64,000 nucleotides of DNA, taken from the NCBI GenBank assembly GCA_964030785.1, contig OZ034977.1:33210152-33274151 (forward strand). Direction: 5' to 3'. The notes under the pieces were generated by a model. The model searched no databases. It was not told where the DNA came from and saw only the letters and a program-made list of their open reading frames with translations. Origin of the DNA: Siderastrea siderea. Taxonomy: Eukaryota > Cnidaria > Anthozoa > Scleractinia > Rhizangiidae. The stretch's first letter is position 1, and every line of letters begins with the position of its first letter. A program made the translations under genes and the position numbers. Below, in pieces: positions 23,758 through 33,445 of this stretch.

Positions 23758-24454
23758 TGTGTAACTGGACCAAGAAACATAATCTGGTTTAATCCACCTT
23801 TACGCCAAAATGTTGAGACGAATGTCGCGAAATCCTTCTTACAACTGGTTGATAAGCATTTCCCAAGGTCGCACAAACTCCACAAGATCTTCAACAGAAA
23901 CAACTTGAAAGTCAGCTACAGCTGCACGACTAACATGGCAAACATCATCAAGAGCCACAACCAGAAAATCCTAAATGAAAACAATTTAGTTAGCAATGAG
24001 AGGCAATGCAATTGTAGAAGCAAAGACCTTTGCCCTCTCGATGGTGCGTGTCTTACAAGTATCGTGATCTACGAAGCCAGTCACAACAACAACCGGGGAC
24101 ACAAAGACTTACATTGGAATGACAGAGCACGAATTTAAAACAAGACACAACAACCACAAACTCTCTTTCAGAGACCCAAAGCATTCGCACATCACAGTAC
24201 TTTCAAAACACATCTGGGACTTGAAAGACAGCAAGACCGACTATCAAATCAATTGGCGGATCATCAAGAGGGCAAATGCATACAGGGGAAACCCTTTCCG
24301 CTGCAACCTGTGTCTGTCTGAGAAACTCTGCATCTTGTCCGCTTGTGACATTTCCCTCCTCAACAAGAAATCTGAGCTGGTCACTAAGTGTCGTCATGAG
24401 AACAAGTTCTTCACAACAACCAATCAGAACAGATGCCGTTCCAACCGTTCTTAA
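23758..24454 (+). pseudogene. Penelope-like C-terminal endonuclease fragment (GIY-YIG)
   Basis: The plus strand encodes a linker with NLKVSYSCTTNMANIIKSHN, then a CNCRSKDLCPLDGACL cysteine cluster, then the GIY-YIG core: IVIYEA, followed after a frame change by TYIGMTEHEFKTR, and NPFRCNLCLSEK further on. In the family this domain nicks DNA for target-primed insertion. A one-base frameshift near 24108 separates VIYEA from YIGMTEHEF, and the reverse transcriptase part is absent, so the fragment cannot act. It ends at a stop (24452-24454) at the edge of the right inverted repeat. Confidence 0.8.
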
Positions 24455-24505
24455 ATTTGAAATCTTAACCCTATAACTGAAAGTTTCTCACATGTACACT
24501 CAGTC

Positions 24506-24530
24506 TGATGATCGCTTAGTTCGTTAAACT
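24506..24530 (+). ncRNA. Degenerate hammerhead-like core in the right Penelope repeat
   Basis: Matches the motif at 23657-23681, but GAAA has become TAAA and stem II has lost a pair (GCG to TCG). It is predicted inactive. Confidence 0.45.
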
Positions 24531-24565
24531 CGAGTTACAATTACTTTCTATCTTTAAATTTGTAT

Positions 24566-26219
24566 ATATATATATATGAGGCGCCATTTTTCAAAAAGGG
24601 TCTTATTCTGTTGGACCCCTTTTGTGTTGTCAGGTTCCGTCGTTGTCATTCTTCCAGACCCATTTCTTACCTGAAAACCTGCTTGTTCTGATGTAAGCAC
24701 GTAGCTACTTGCAGCTGGAAGCTTGTTGAGGAGAAATGGAACTGTGTAATGGAATCACTAAGGAGATGGAAAACAAACAAACCCAGTTCATACCGTCACA
24801 AGCGGTAATCTTTGGACAGCTGTCATTTTCCTTGGAGGTCTTCCGGATCAGCGAAAAACTATGGGTAATGTTTCTTCGTAGCGAAACTGGTGTTTGAAGC
24901 GGAAATGGACGTGTAGTTTGGAGATAATCATGGCGTAAAGATGGCCATATTTGAAGTGTTTCCAAAATGACAGTCTTCATATGTTTGGCGGTGTAGCGCC
25001 TGGGCTCCAGTGCTCGCGTAGGGTGTAGGGGGATTGGGAACGAGAGAGTTTGACAACTTTGAACCGTTATATCTCAGAGGGGTTTTATTGTGGCCGTTTG
25101 AAAAACTGTGGGAATATATGTATTGGAGACAAATTTCGCGCTGCGCGTGGTTTTAAGTTGGTGAAATTAAGGTTTTAAAAGTTCCTGGGGTAGGTAAGTT
25201 ACTTCCATGCCCGCAGTGCTAAGGACTATGGGATTGGCAGAAAATACCCTATTTTAAGCTCTGGCCGCGAGAGCCTGGGTTTTTGCCCCGTTTGGGGCAA
25301 AAACCCAGGCCTCTGCAACCGGTGGCTTCAGCAAACGTGGAGTTTGAAATGCCGCTCAATTCCCCTCCGTTTCATTTCTCTTAGCGCAAATGCATCGTCC
25401 ATTTCCCATACGAGTTAGACCAAGCACATTGATTGGCGCACTTTCTAGTTTGTATTGCTCACCCGGCCGAATTAATTGTTCTGTCATATCCAGTAAGCTT
25501 ATATATTTTTGCAGTCAGTGCAAGAACAAACAACCAACGACCATTGCTGGGTTTGTCGTACCATGTATTTAGACGAAACTGTCCTTGAAGGTTTATCGAA
25601 CACTTCAGTAGGCCAATTTGTCTTTCTACTTTTGCGTCTCCGTAAATTGCATGGTCATGTTTACTTAGCTTGCGCATAGATAAAACGCAACGGGAGGACG
25701 TGTTGTTTTGAAAAAGAAGTTTACAGATAAACCAATTTCTGTGGTTGTGAAGGAATTTGCTGCAGAGTTTAAAACTTTTGTTTTAACGACTGTCGAAAAA
25801 TATCAACAATTTTCGCATATGGGTCCTTGGTGCGCGACCTATGACCCTGGAGAACTTACATTTCGCGAAGCGGACAAAGAAAACCTTAGATAAATGGAAA
25901 CGGCCGTTGTTTTTGCTGAATATTTTCAAAATCTTCTTTATATACATGTTTGTGAACGCGGTTAACTTTTCAGTTGTATACCTAGAATACATATAAACTT
26001 GTAGTCTTGTAATTTAATATTTTCGACTGCGCTTGGGGCTTGTGTGAGGGACTGTTGTCTGAAAAGTAAACATATTATTTTATACTTACAACGACTTTCC
26101 AACAAGACCTGCAGCTTAGATATATCAAGGATAAGAAAGAATAAATGAAATATTGTTCAAATTTTCATTCTCCTACAGAAATTCAACTGACAAGATTCTA
26201 AAAATACAAGAAAATCAGA
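24566..26219. other. Intergenic DNA, no gene recognised
   Basis: Holds a (TA)n run (about 24563-24577) and a perfect 17-bp-stem palindrome at 25273-25310. Short frames at 24705-24980, 25459-25677 and 25708-25893 show no motif I recognise and no splice support, so they are not called. Confidence 0.4.
25273..25310. repeat. Perfect hairpin, 17-bp stem with GTTT loop
   Basis: GCCTGGGTTTTTGCCCC is followed by GTTT and the exact reverse complement. No terminator meaning is implied in a eukaryote. It may be the core of a small MITE, but no target duplication was found. Confidence 0.85.
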
Positions 26220-26228
26220 GAAAATGGC

Positions 26229-26307
26229 CAGTCTCCTGTACGCAGCCGTTTTTAGTGGCGTCACGCAACGCTCCCAAAACATCTAAAAACGGCTGCGTAG
26301 GAGACTA
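26229..26307. mobile_element. 79-bp hairpin MITE with 9-bp target duplication (Mutator-like)
   Basis: The ends CAGTCTCC and GGAGACTA enclose inverted GCAGCCGTTTTTAG blocks. GAAAATGGC lies at 26220-26228 and again at 26308-26316. A 9-bp duplication is characteristic of Mutator-like insertion. Confidence 0.8.
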
Positions 26308-26329
26308 GAAAATGGCAAGATTCTAAAAT

Positions 26330-26562
26330 TTTGTCGAGATTGCACAGTCATTCTGACAGATTATCGCCTTTATCAATTTCAGACCATGTGCACGTGGCTA
26401 ATAGCTCCCTGGTGAACATCAACATTCCGCTACAAAGCGTGGAGGAGTTAAATTCGGGACCACCGACTGACAAATTCATCCAGTGGCAGGGAGGAGGATT
26501 TGAACTCGGGACCTCCAGATTACAAGTCCAGCACCCTAACCACTAGGCCACGCTCACCTCCA
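26330..26562 (-). mobile_element. tRNA-derived SINE
   Basis: Read leftward from 26562: GGAGGTGAGCG, an A-box (TGGCCTAGTGGTTAGGG), then a B-box (GAGTTCAAATCC) about 35 bp later, followed by a SINE body. The left limit is approximate and no target duplication was resolved. It is not called a tRNA gene because no acceptor-stem closure is seen and a non-tRNA body follows. Confidence 0.75.
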
Positions 26563-26879
26563 ACTTAATTGCTTAAAGGCAATCATCCACCACGTTTACT
26601 TATTATAGTTTGTTTTGTCTGATACTAATTTTTTGGAACAACCCGATGTTTTTCGCAAATGTTGGTTTCTAAATATAGAAGTCACGTGATTGATGGCCAA
26701 AACTCTGATACTCGATATGACTGTATCTGTACACGATTTTAAATAAACCTGTCCCTCGCTCCGGCAAGCCCCACCCCCTCCCTCCTCAAAAGTTCCCAGA
26801 GAAAAATAGACCGTGACGCGTGGAGATATAAGCTAGAAGAGAAACGTGTTTCGTGAGTTAAACTAAATATGTTAAAGTA
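26563..26879. other. Spacer, no feature recognised
   Basis: AT-rich sequence with a C-rich patch near 26760-26785. Nothing further was supported. Confidence 0.4.
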
Positions 26880-27015
26880 GAGTGATTTTACTAAACCTGT
26901 GAAATAGGTACTACACTTTCAGATCTGTTAGACACCAATTACATTGTTTTCTTTTCTTTAGTTTGGACTATTACACACTGTGAGATATTGTTTCACGGAT
27001 TAAATGAAATCACTC
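26880..27015. mobile_element. 136-bp MITE with TA target site (Tc1/mariner-like)
   Basis: Inverted ends GAGTGATTTTACTAAACC and GAGTGATTTCATTTAATCC are flanked by TA at 26878-26879 and 27016-27017. A related copy lies at 29579-29720. It is non-coding. Confidence 0.7.
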
Positions 27016-27754
27016 TATGCTTGGCACGCGGATTTTATAAACATTTGTCCCTGGACTTGGTCGGGTCACGACTCCATACTCGCCTTCCCCCCTCCCTCCC
27101 CCCCGCCCACAAACCCTACGCTACCCTATAAAGACGGGGTATCAGAAATTCGCAACGTGTTTATTATTGCCGCAAACTTAACCTTCACTCCATATAATGG
27201 TTTGCACACGTTATTTATTTATTTATTGTTAAATACTTAGCTTTTATTTTTTAAGTCGAGTGCTGCTCTTAAATACCTTGTTGGTAGGTAGATTGGCAAA
27301 GATAGACTTATAAGAAGCCATATATATTTCAATTTCAACGTATTTAAGTTAATGTGTATCGGCTAGGAGCGGGCACGGCTGAGGGAGCGAGGAAGAATGC
27401 TGCACTCCTTCAGGAAAGAGGAGAAAAATTTGAAATTTAAAATTGTTTTCCAGCGTAAAATATGTACTTTGTGTATGTGTTTTTGTGTTTGTGTTTGCGT
27501 ATCTTTGTGTAGTGCGATGCAATTAGCTATTCAATGGTATGTTATAACGCCAAATCAGGTAACTCGATGCAAGGACCACTTGGACAAACAGTAGCGAGGT
27601 GAAGCCGGATCTTGGTGTAGATCAGGATCAGCAATGTTGAATAAAACAAAAAACCAATTGCAAGGCTGATCGGACAGCTAAGAAGGGCAATAATTTTATT
27701 GCCCTTTATCCACTTCTTGACAAACAAGGCGGTATACTGGTAGCAAGGAAAAAA

Positions 27755-28107
27755 ATTACTGATCGCATTGAACAATTACAAGCAATATTTAATTTACATG
27801 ATGTTTGGCGTGTAAAAAAAACCCTCAAACGAAAAGCTTTACTTGGTCACAAAAGTCTCCTTTTGTTTTCTGTAGATTAGACTATTGGCTTATCTCAAAC
27901 TCACTTCAGGACTTAATTAAAGACGCTGATATTATTGCTGCAATTAGAACTGATCACTCGGCAATTCTTCTACACCTGCAGGAACTTGAGGAATGCAAGC
28001 GAGGCCCAGGGTTTTGGAAAATGAATACTTCGATATTGACCGATAAAATTTTTGTCCAAATTAAGGTGAAAGAAAAGTTACTGAGAGGAATGGAAAAAAG
28101 AGGGTGA
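27755..28107 (+). pseudogene. LINE endonuclease (APE-type) C-terminal fragment
   Basis: Residues include IEQLQAIFNLHDVWRVK then, after a one-base frame change, NPQTKSFTWSQ, CRLDYWLIS and TDHSAI. SFTWS, RLDYWL and SDH/TDH are the last conserved blocks of LINE endonucleases (the final His is catalytic in the family). A stop follows at 28107. Confidence 0.8.
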
Positions 28108-28181
28108 GGGGTTCTTAGATGCAATTATGATGTCAATGACCTTGATTTAAGCGTTAGTAACTTTTACTTAGAGCTCCTTAG

Positions 28182-28896
28182 GTGGACAGGTGGGTGGAAT
28201 TTAGAAGTTCCTTTTCCGCTGTTAATTATTCCCAAAATGTTATCTGGCAAAATAAGGACATAAGGATAAATAACAGACCAGTGTTTTATAAAATGTCCTT
28301 TGATAAGGGCATAATTTATTTGAATGATTTACAGTTTAATATTGATAATGTACGTTCTTTTGAGTCCTTTAAACAAAAAGGTCTTAATACTAATTTCCTT
28401 ACATGGACAGCATTGAGGTCTGCTATCATAAATATGAATTCAAAAAATTCTTCCAATCTCCTAACAGTGGGAAAATTCGATCCTATGAATTTTGAGTATA
28501 ATGCTAAAGATTTTAATGTGTATACGGCAAAGTGCAAACAATTCTATTCAATGATGATATCAACTAAAGCGAAAACTCCGAATAGCTTTGAAAGGTTGAT
28601 AGCTGATTTTAAACTCTCAAATCCACAAGATGCTTTTTCTATTCCGCATCTAGCTGCAAGCGAAACGTATGTTTGGTCTTTTCATTTTGTTTACAAATGA
28701 TAAATTATTCAAAATAGGTTTAAGCGATTCAGATAAGTGCTCATTTTGTGGAACCTATACGGAAGATTTGTACCACCTCTTCTTTAACTGCTCCTTTGTG
28801 CAGGTGTTCTGGAATAGTTTTACAGTCTGGTGGTCTGGTATAAGTTGTGAAAATTTATCTTTGTCTTTAAAAGACATCATAATTGGCTTTCTTTAG
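28182..28896 (+). pseudogene. LINE ORF2 C-terminal fragment with zinc knuckle
   Basis: The first frame (to 28700) encodes the post-RT region typical of L1-like elements (VIWQNKDIRINNRPVFYKM, then FDKGIIYLNDL). An overlapping frame then carries CxxC...H...C (CSFCGTYTEDLYHLFFNC), so a frameshift lies near 28670. The reverse transcriptase that should precede it is deleted. Confidence 0.75.
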
Positions 28897-29465
28897 AGGA
28901 ACGATTTATTAAATTATTTGATAATTCTTGGTAAGATAACTATCTGGGAGAGTAGAAAAAATAAGTACCTTCCAAAATTTTGATTGTTTCTGCACAAGGT
29001 TGAAGCTAAACAAGAAGTTGAAAAGTTAATTGCTATTAAGAACCGAAAGCTTCGCAATTTTTATACAAGATGGGAGCTTCTGTTGTAATCTTATATTAGT
29101 CTACTACAAGGAAAAAACTGGAAGTCCGCCGGGTAAATTAAGTTTTTAATATCTTTTTGTGCTAGGAAATTGCTATTTAATCTTGTAAGGGAATTAATTG
29201 GGCATCTGCATGGTTTGTATGTGTCACTGTGTAGGGCAAACAAAAAAAGTATTATTATCGTATCCATTAAGTGCAATTAGAATAGAGTATTGTAAGTGGA
29301 GTAATGCAAGTGTTATACTATAACTAGCGCTCTTGTGTAGGATTTGTAATGTAATGTAATGTATTTAGTGTTTTGTTTCATACCGTTATGTAAGTAATGT
29401 AACGTGTACGTGTCTTGCAATAAAAAAAACTATTAGGCGAAAAAAAAAAAAGAAATTCGCAACGT

Positions 29466-29578
29466 TGGATAACTAGGAAGAAAAGATGTGACAGGCGTCA
29501 CCTGAGCCGCAGTCCACGATCTCTGTCCGTCGGTTAAAGCAAACACAATTAATGTAACAGTTCCATTTCATGAAAATA
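29466..29578. other. Spacer between LINE target duplication and MITE
   Basis: Short non-coding stretch; no feature recognised. Confidence 0.4.
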
Positions 29579-29720
29579 GACTGGTTTTACTTAACCCGTG
29601 AAATAGTAACTAAACTTTCAAATACTATTACACACTAATTCCATTGATTTCTTTTGTTTAGTTTGGACTATTACTCATTAATCTGTTGGATGTCGATTCA
29701 CGGATTAAATAAAATCACCG
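29579..29720. mobile_element. 142-bp MITE, second copy of the 26880 family
   Basis: Shares GTGAAATAG, the block TTTAGTTTGGACTATTAC and the ends with 26880-27015. It is flanked by TA at 29577-29578 and 29721-29722. The outer ends are more diverged than in the first copy. Confidence 0.65.
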
Positions 29721-29785
29721 TAGTCATACAAATGGGACTCAGTCTTAACTTGCAGTATGGAACCACAAGGAAGTTGTCGCAAATA

Positions 29786-29898
29786 CAGTAGAATCCCGAT
29801 TTTTCGAACCTCCACGGGAAATGGAAATTTCTTCGAGAAATCGGGGGTAGAATTACAGAGGGAAACGAGGGTTCGACCCCGTGATCGGGATTCTACTG
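29786..29898. mobile_element. 113-bp pogo/Tigger-like MITE, TA target site
   Basis: Perfect 15-bp ends CAGTAGAATCCCGAT, with a further inverted TTCGA block inside, are flanked by TA at 29784-29785 and 29899-29900. The CAGTAGAATCCCGAT end is typical of Tigger/pogo-type Tc1-mariner elements. It lies just 3' of the leftward gene. Confidence 0.85.
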
Positions 29899-30004
29899 TA
29901 ATGTTGTCATTAACTACTGAACTTAACAAATGAATGTTGATTATCGTCACGCGCCTTTGCACTAAAAGAATTCGCGCTGACCTTTTGATGTCACTGATCA
30001 CCGG

Positions 30005-30934
30005 TTAGTCTGAAGACAAAATACTATTGTAGTAAGCCTTTCCAGCGGGTCTAAGATATGGTAACATTTTTTCTAAGTCCTGAGAGGTTTTCTCATTTGG
30101 TTTGATGGAAACGGTACTTAAGGCGGAGAGGTCTTCTTCGCGGAAGCGAGTTCGTTCTAAAGTTCGTCTTCTAAAGTCCACTTCGATAGGTTGTTCTCGA
30201 TCATCTAGCGTCTTTCTTAGCCAAACGCAGTTGGGGTGCCTGAAAGTTTTGACGATCCCGTCCGTAGGATCAACACGCTCGCCTATCCCGAAATTAAAAT
30301 ACATGGTGTCGCTAAATCGGTAGGCCTGATTGAAAATGTCTTTCCTCCTTACTCTGTAAGTTTTACGAAGCCACGTGGCGTAACTTTTGAACGCCGATTG
30401 CGGTGGAAGAATCCAGGTTAGTTTTGGAAACAAAGAACTGTTGTTTATTGTCTCTGCGTAGTCCACAGGTGTTTCTAGATGTTCTGCATTTCTGAACAAG
30501 CCTTCCGCTAAGCCACCATCGCGATCTACGGCGCCAAAGGAATGGCCTGCTTCGAGGAACTTGTAATCGATTCTCACACGGAATCCACTCGCCACGAGAT
30601 AGTCAAAATAAAAAACGACCGTGTGATTCTTGTTCTGGGACCTTGTGTTATCAGCCCAAAATATGTTCCACTTGCGATTGTTGGATTCTGTCTGACGTAG
30701 ATGTAAATCGAGGCAGGATACAAGAGTTTCTGGATTTTTCTCAGCCGTGCATTCGCTCCAAGCATATGTCGTCCCTTTGTTCGTTTCTGCACTGTGGATC
30801 CCAAAAGCATACAATTTAATCTTTCGCAAGTAGTACGTTTGTTGGGCAGTCAGCTTAGGAATCATTACATTCTTGTAGAAATCCATGTGAAACACTGACA
30901 CCCCATGAGTTGGTTCATTTGACGCCCGTGACAT
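30005..30934 (-). CDS. DUF7869-type RNase-H-like domain protein (split C-terminal half)
   Basis: A single exon of 309 residues with an intact frame. Motifs in order: HMDFYK (Asp18), YYLRKIKLYAFGIHSAE (34-50), TYAWSE (56-61), WADNTRSQNKN (93-103; Asp95), EAGHSFGAVDRDGG (128-141; His131, Asp137, Asp139). This matches the widespread transposon-related family I know as DUF7869, in which a D...SDGCxGQNKN...GHxxxxxD pattern resembles a DDE/RNase-H fold, so Asp18, Asp95 and Asp137 or 139 are candidate metal ligands. Family members normally carry an N-terminal half (basic region plus CxxCD block) on the same strand. Here that half is encoded in the opposite direction from 31136, about 200 bp away. 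The ATG at 30934 is taken as the start because it lies just ahead of the first conserved Asp. Function is unknown; a domesticated or active transposase component is possible. Confidence 0.8.
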   Translation of the reverse strand: MSRASNEPTHGVSVFHMDFYKNVMIPKLTAQQTYYLRKIKLYAFGIHSAETNKGTTYAWSECTAEKNPETLVSCLDLHLRQTESNNRKWNIFWADNTRSQNKNHTVVFYFDYLVASGFRVRIDYKFLEAGHSFGAVDRDGGLAEGLFRNAEHLETPVDYAETINNSSLFPKLTWILPPQSAFKSYATWLRKTYRVRRKDIFNQAYRFSDTMYFNFGIGERVDPTDGIVKTFRHPNCVWLRKTLDDREQPIEVDFRRRTLERTRFREEDLSALSTVSIKPNEKTSQDLEKMLPYLRPAGKAYYNSILSSD

Positions 30935-31135
30935 CTTTTCTTCCCCGGGTTAACGTTGTTAACGTTCAAGCTTTAATTTCTAAGTCGCACGCGTAGCTTT
31001 AGGCGTCTCGCTCGAGTGAACAAACCATTTGTAACTATAGTGCGCGCACGGCAACAGCAATTACAACGTGTGCGGTTTTGAAACGTCATCTTTTTTCTGC
31101 TACGTACGTCCGTCGAATCTTTTTTCGTCGTCGTT
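30935..31135. promoter_or_regulatory. Putative bidirectional promoter between divergent genes
   Basis: A 201-bp gap between two divergent start codons, richer in CpG than its surroundings (TAGTGCGCGCACGG, CACGCG, TCGTCGTCG). It contains a direct repeat GTTAACGTTGTTAACGTT near 30949-30966. No strong TATA box was seen on either strand. The promoter role is inferred from the gene arrangement. Confidence 0.5.
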
Positions 31136-32296
31136 ATGGATCAAGGTTTTCACTATAAGTTCGAGAAACAAAAAGTGGTTTCCCACCGGGAGAGAAAACG
31201 AGCAGACGAACTTGCAACGCGCCGGCGCCGAGAGCCTATTCTTAAAGTCATCAAAAAGAAAATAAGACCAAGGAAAAACAGACCATTTCGATTTGTTCGT
31301 GAAATGCGGTTGGAATGTTGCAGTACCACCTGTCTGTTGAATATTGGAATAGACGTTGTAATGCAGATAAGAAACGATTTCGACCGCATGGCTTATCAAG
31401 CACAGAACGAACATTTGGCCGCGCGTATAGAAACCACGAATGCGAGAAGGCAGAACCGAGTGGATAATCCTAGAACTGTAATCCGATATTACACCACTGG
31501 AAACGCGAATCAGAAACTACAAATATGCAAAAGAGCATTTATGAAGATTTACGGAGTCGGAAAGAAACGACTTAGAGTGTTGCTTAAAAAGCGGAGGCCA
31601 TTCAGTGGAGCTGTAGAAAAAGATAGACGAGTCTTACAGAGTAATCAAAAACGCTTGAGCCCTCAACTGAAAGCAGAGGTATGTTAACTTCTCCCGACAG
31701 ATCTTTTTAACTATGATATTGTTAAGAGAATCTTTTCTTGTTGTCGATTTTGCAAGGCGCTATTGAATAGCGATAGAAATAGCGCTATAAATTTTCACGG
31801 TCTGCACTTTCATCCCCTAAAACTTGCTACCAATGAGCGCTCGAGAATGCTGTCAGTTGTTGTAAAAACTGTAATGGTAAGGGCTCCATGCAGGAAGATT
31901 GTTCTGAGTCAATTGTAAACAAGGAGCCCAAAATGTGACCACTATTAACAAATTTTTCATTCTTTCGTATAATCCAATTAGAAGGTGACTTTTGATTGGA
32001 CCGTGACTGCAGGAAAGAATGCGAATCAAAAGCGGCCACCCTTTTCGGCTTCTCGATAGACCATATTCGTATTCTCGTTGTAGAACTGTAACTAGCTTGC
32101 ACTTGAAGCCAATGCACATGAAGCTCTTTTAATGATATTCCTCCGCATTAGCGTCCATTGCACGCTAGTTCCAGTTGAATACGGAGAATACGAGGGAGGG
32201 CGGCGAGGGGGGTATTTGTTGGACTTTTAGGATGGCTGTGAATCAGATGAGGGGGACGCATTGAAATTGCTCTTTATGAGGCCGGCTTGATTGAGC

Positions 32297-32338
<42 letters not shown>

Positions 32339-33326
32339 GTTTTCTATTGGTCAAACACATGACTCACAATAACAAAATTTAATTTAATTTAATTCAAATA
32401 TTTTACATAGCGCCAAAGCACGATTTGTCCTAGGCGCTCTACTTAACTAATTAAATTACAATAGGTATAAAACTACTAAATTACAAGATTTATAAAACTA
32501 TTACGTTACAGAAGGAAAAACTAATTGAAAAGAAAAATTACATGCAGGTCTCAACTAAAAATATAAATATTCTACAAGTTATACGCCTGCTTGAAAAGTT
32601 GCGTTTTCAAAGCCTAGTTAAAACTATTTAATATATTTCCTGACTTCATAATCTCTAGAGGTAAAGTATTCCATAAATTCGGGCCAGCTACAGAAAACGC
32701 ACGATCGCCGTAAAACATAATTTAAATTAAATTTAGTTTACAAAACATATTCAAATTTAGTTACAGCACCAACAAAAGAATGAGGAAAACACAATACACA
32801 CAGTAAAGGGACAGTACGTTTCTTGTTGTGTTTTGATCGATTGAGCTTATTGTTGTACCCATTTCCTTTCCTCACACAGGTTGTAGAACACATCTGGTCA
32901 TATGAGCCGGAACAATCACATTATACGCGACATAAAGCACCAGAGAAGAGATATCTGGAGCCATCCCTGAATTTGACCAAGATCTACAACGATTTTTTAA
33001 AACTAAAAGGTCATGTTTTAGGGACAGCTGCCAAGCCTCCCCTCAGTATAAGTTCTTTTAGAAAGATTTTCTTCAGTTATAATCTAAGCTTCCGAAAACC
33101 CAGAAAAGATACTTGTGGAAAATGCGACAGCATACAAATGGTAATAAACCATTCTACCAGCGCAGAAGAAGTCGCCGAAACAAGGACTCTTCAAGAAATG
33201 CATTGGCAAGACGTTCAAAACCACTACGATGAGAACTACTTTGATTTCAACGTCCTAATACAAGTTAAAAACAGAGACGGCCTTGATTGGAAACTGCCCC
33301 CAACGTGGAGACACGAACAGTCGTGA
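31136..33326 (+). CDS. DUF7869-type N-terminal half protein, two exons
   Basis: Exon 1 is 31136-31678 and exon 2 is 32880-33326; the GTATGT donor and CTCACACAG acceptor join in phase 0 after Glu181, giving about 329 residues. Exon 1 starts with a very basic segment (RERKRADELATRRRREP), then NPRTVIRYYTTGNANQKLQICKRAFMK with YGVGKKRLRVLLKK, the helical DNA-binding-like region of this family. Exon 2 continues HIWSYEPEQSHYTRHKAPEK, RYLEPSLNLTKIYNDF and the zinc-like RKPRKDTCGKCDSIQ block, then stops after about 80 more residues. In canonical relatives the RNase-H-like domain follows CxxCD on the same strand; it is absent here and lies in the divergent gene at 30005-30934. AATAAA occurs at 33440. 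The two proteins may work as a split complex (inference). Confidence 0.8.
32297..32338 (+). repeat. (TTA)n microsatellite
   Basis: About 13 near-perfect TTA repeats within the intron. Confidence 0.95.
32380..32720 (-). repeat. Probable dispersed repeat in the intron
   Basis: Contains a GCGCCAAAGCACGATTTG segment and, read leftward, GGAATACTTTACCTCTAGAG, of the type found in cnidarian dispersed elements that include a 'fix-length gene marker' phrase. The boundaries and class are uncertain. Confidence 0.35.
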
Positions 33327-33439
33327 CCCACTGAAGCAGCAACTATGTACTAAAGTGTCAGAGATCGGACATGCGTTTATGCGATTGTTATGTAAAACTC
33401 AGCTTTGTGCTGAATGTTGCTTTTAAAATCAGATAATGG

Positions 33440-33445
33440 AATAAA
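33440..33445 (+). terminator. Polyadenylation signal AATAAA
   Basis: Canonical hexamer 114 bp after the stop codon of the rightward gene, followed by an A run. It is the likely cleavage/polyadenylation signal. Confidence 0.6.

Larger units (their letters stand above)
23621..24565 (+). mobile_element. 5'-truncated Penelope-like element between inverted terminal repeats
   Basis: About 136 bp at 23621-23757 is repeated in inverse orientation at 24431-24565 with only a few differences, and both copies carry a hammerhead-like motif. Between them lies the C-terminal coding part of a Penelope-like reverse transcriptase/endonuclease. Penelope elements are known to carry terminal repeats in direct or inverted orientation, often with 5' truncation, and this copy fits the inverted form. 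The right end runs into a (TA)n stretch. Confidence 0.75.
27159..29450 (+). mobile_element. L1-like LINE, rearranged, with poly(A) and 15-bp target duplication
   Basis: AGAAATTCGCAACGT occurs at 27144-27158 and 29451-29465, and the right copy follows an A-rich tail (29420-29450). This is the signature of target-primed reverse transcription. Inside, 27755-28107 encodes the end of an APE-type endonuclease (FTWSQKSPFVFCRLDYWLIS, then TDHSAI and GPGFWKMN), with a frameshift near 27815. The reverse transcriptase is missing. 28182-28700 encodes a C-terminal segment (KDIRINNRPVFYKMSF), and 28669-28896 a zinc-knuckle-like CSFCGTYTEDLYHLFFNC. 27159-27650 has no recognised coding and may be 5' element sequence or captured DNA. 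Confidence 0.8.
31679..32879 (+). other. Intron of the divergent rightward gene
   Basis: 1201 bp, GT-AG, phase 0. It holds a (TTA)n microsatellite (32297-32338) and an apparently repeat-derived stretch (about 32380-32720). Leftward frames at 31827-32119 show no motif and are not called. Confidence 0.75.

Noticed and set aside
24203..24397. Leftward 64-codon frame
   Set aside because: Shadow of the Penelope endonuclease fragment on the other strand.
26330..26562. A tRNA gene
   Set aside because: A- and B-boxes are present, but there is no closing acceptor stem and a SINE body follows. Called a tRNA-derived SINE.
27542..27775. Leftward 77-codon frame
   Set aside because: Antisense to the LINE endonuclease segment.
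30005..33326. The divergent pair as a single gene broken by assembly inversion
   Set aside because: Not excluded, but both halves have intact frames and compact start regions facing each other, and exon 2 ends in a proper stop followed by AATAAA. The split-gene reading is kept as the main hypothesis.
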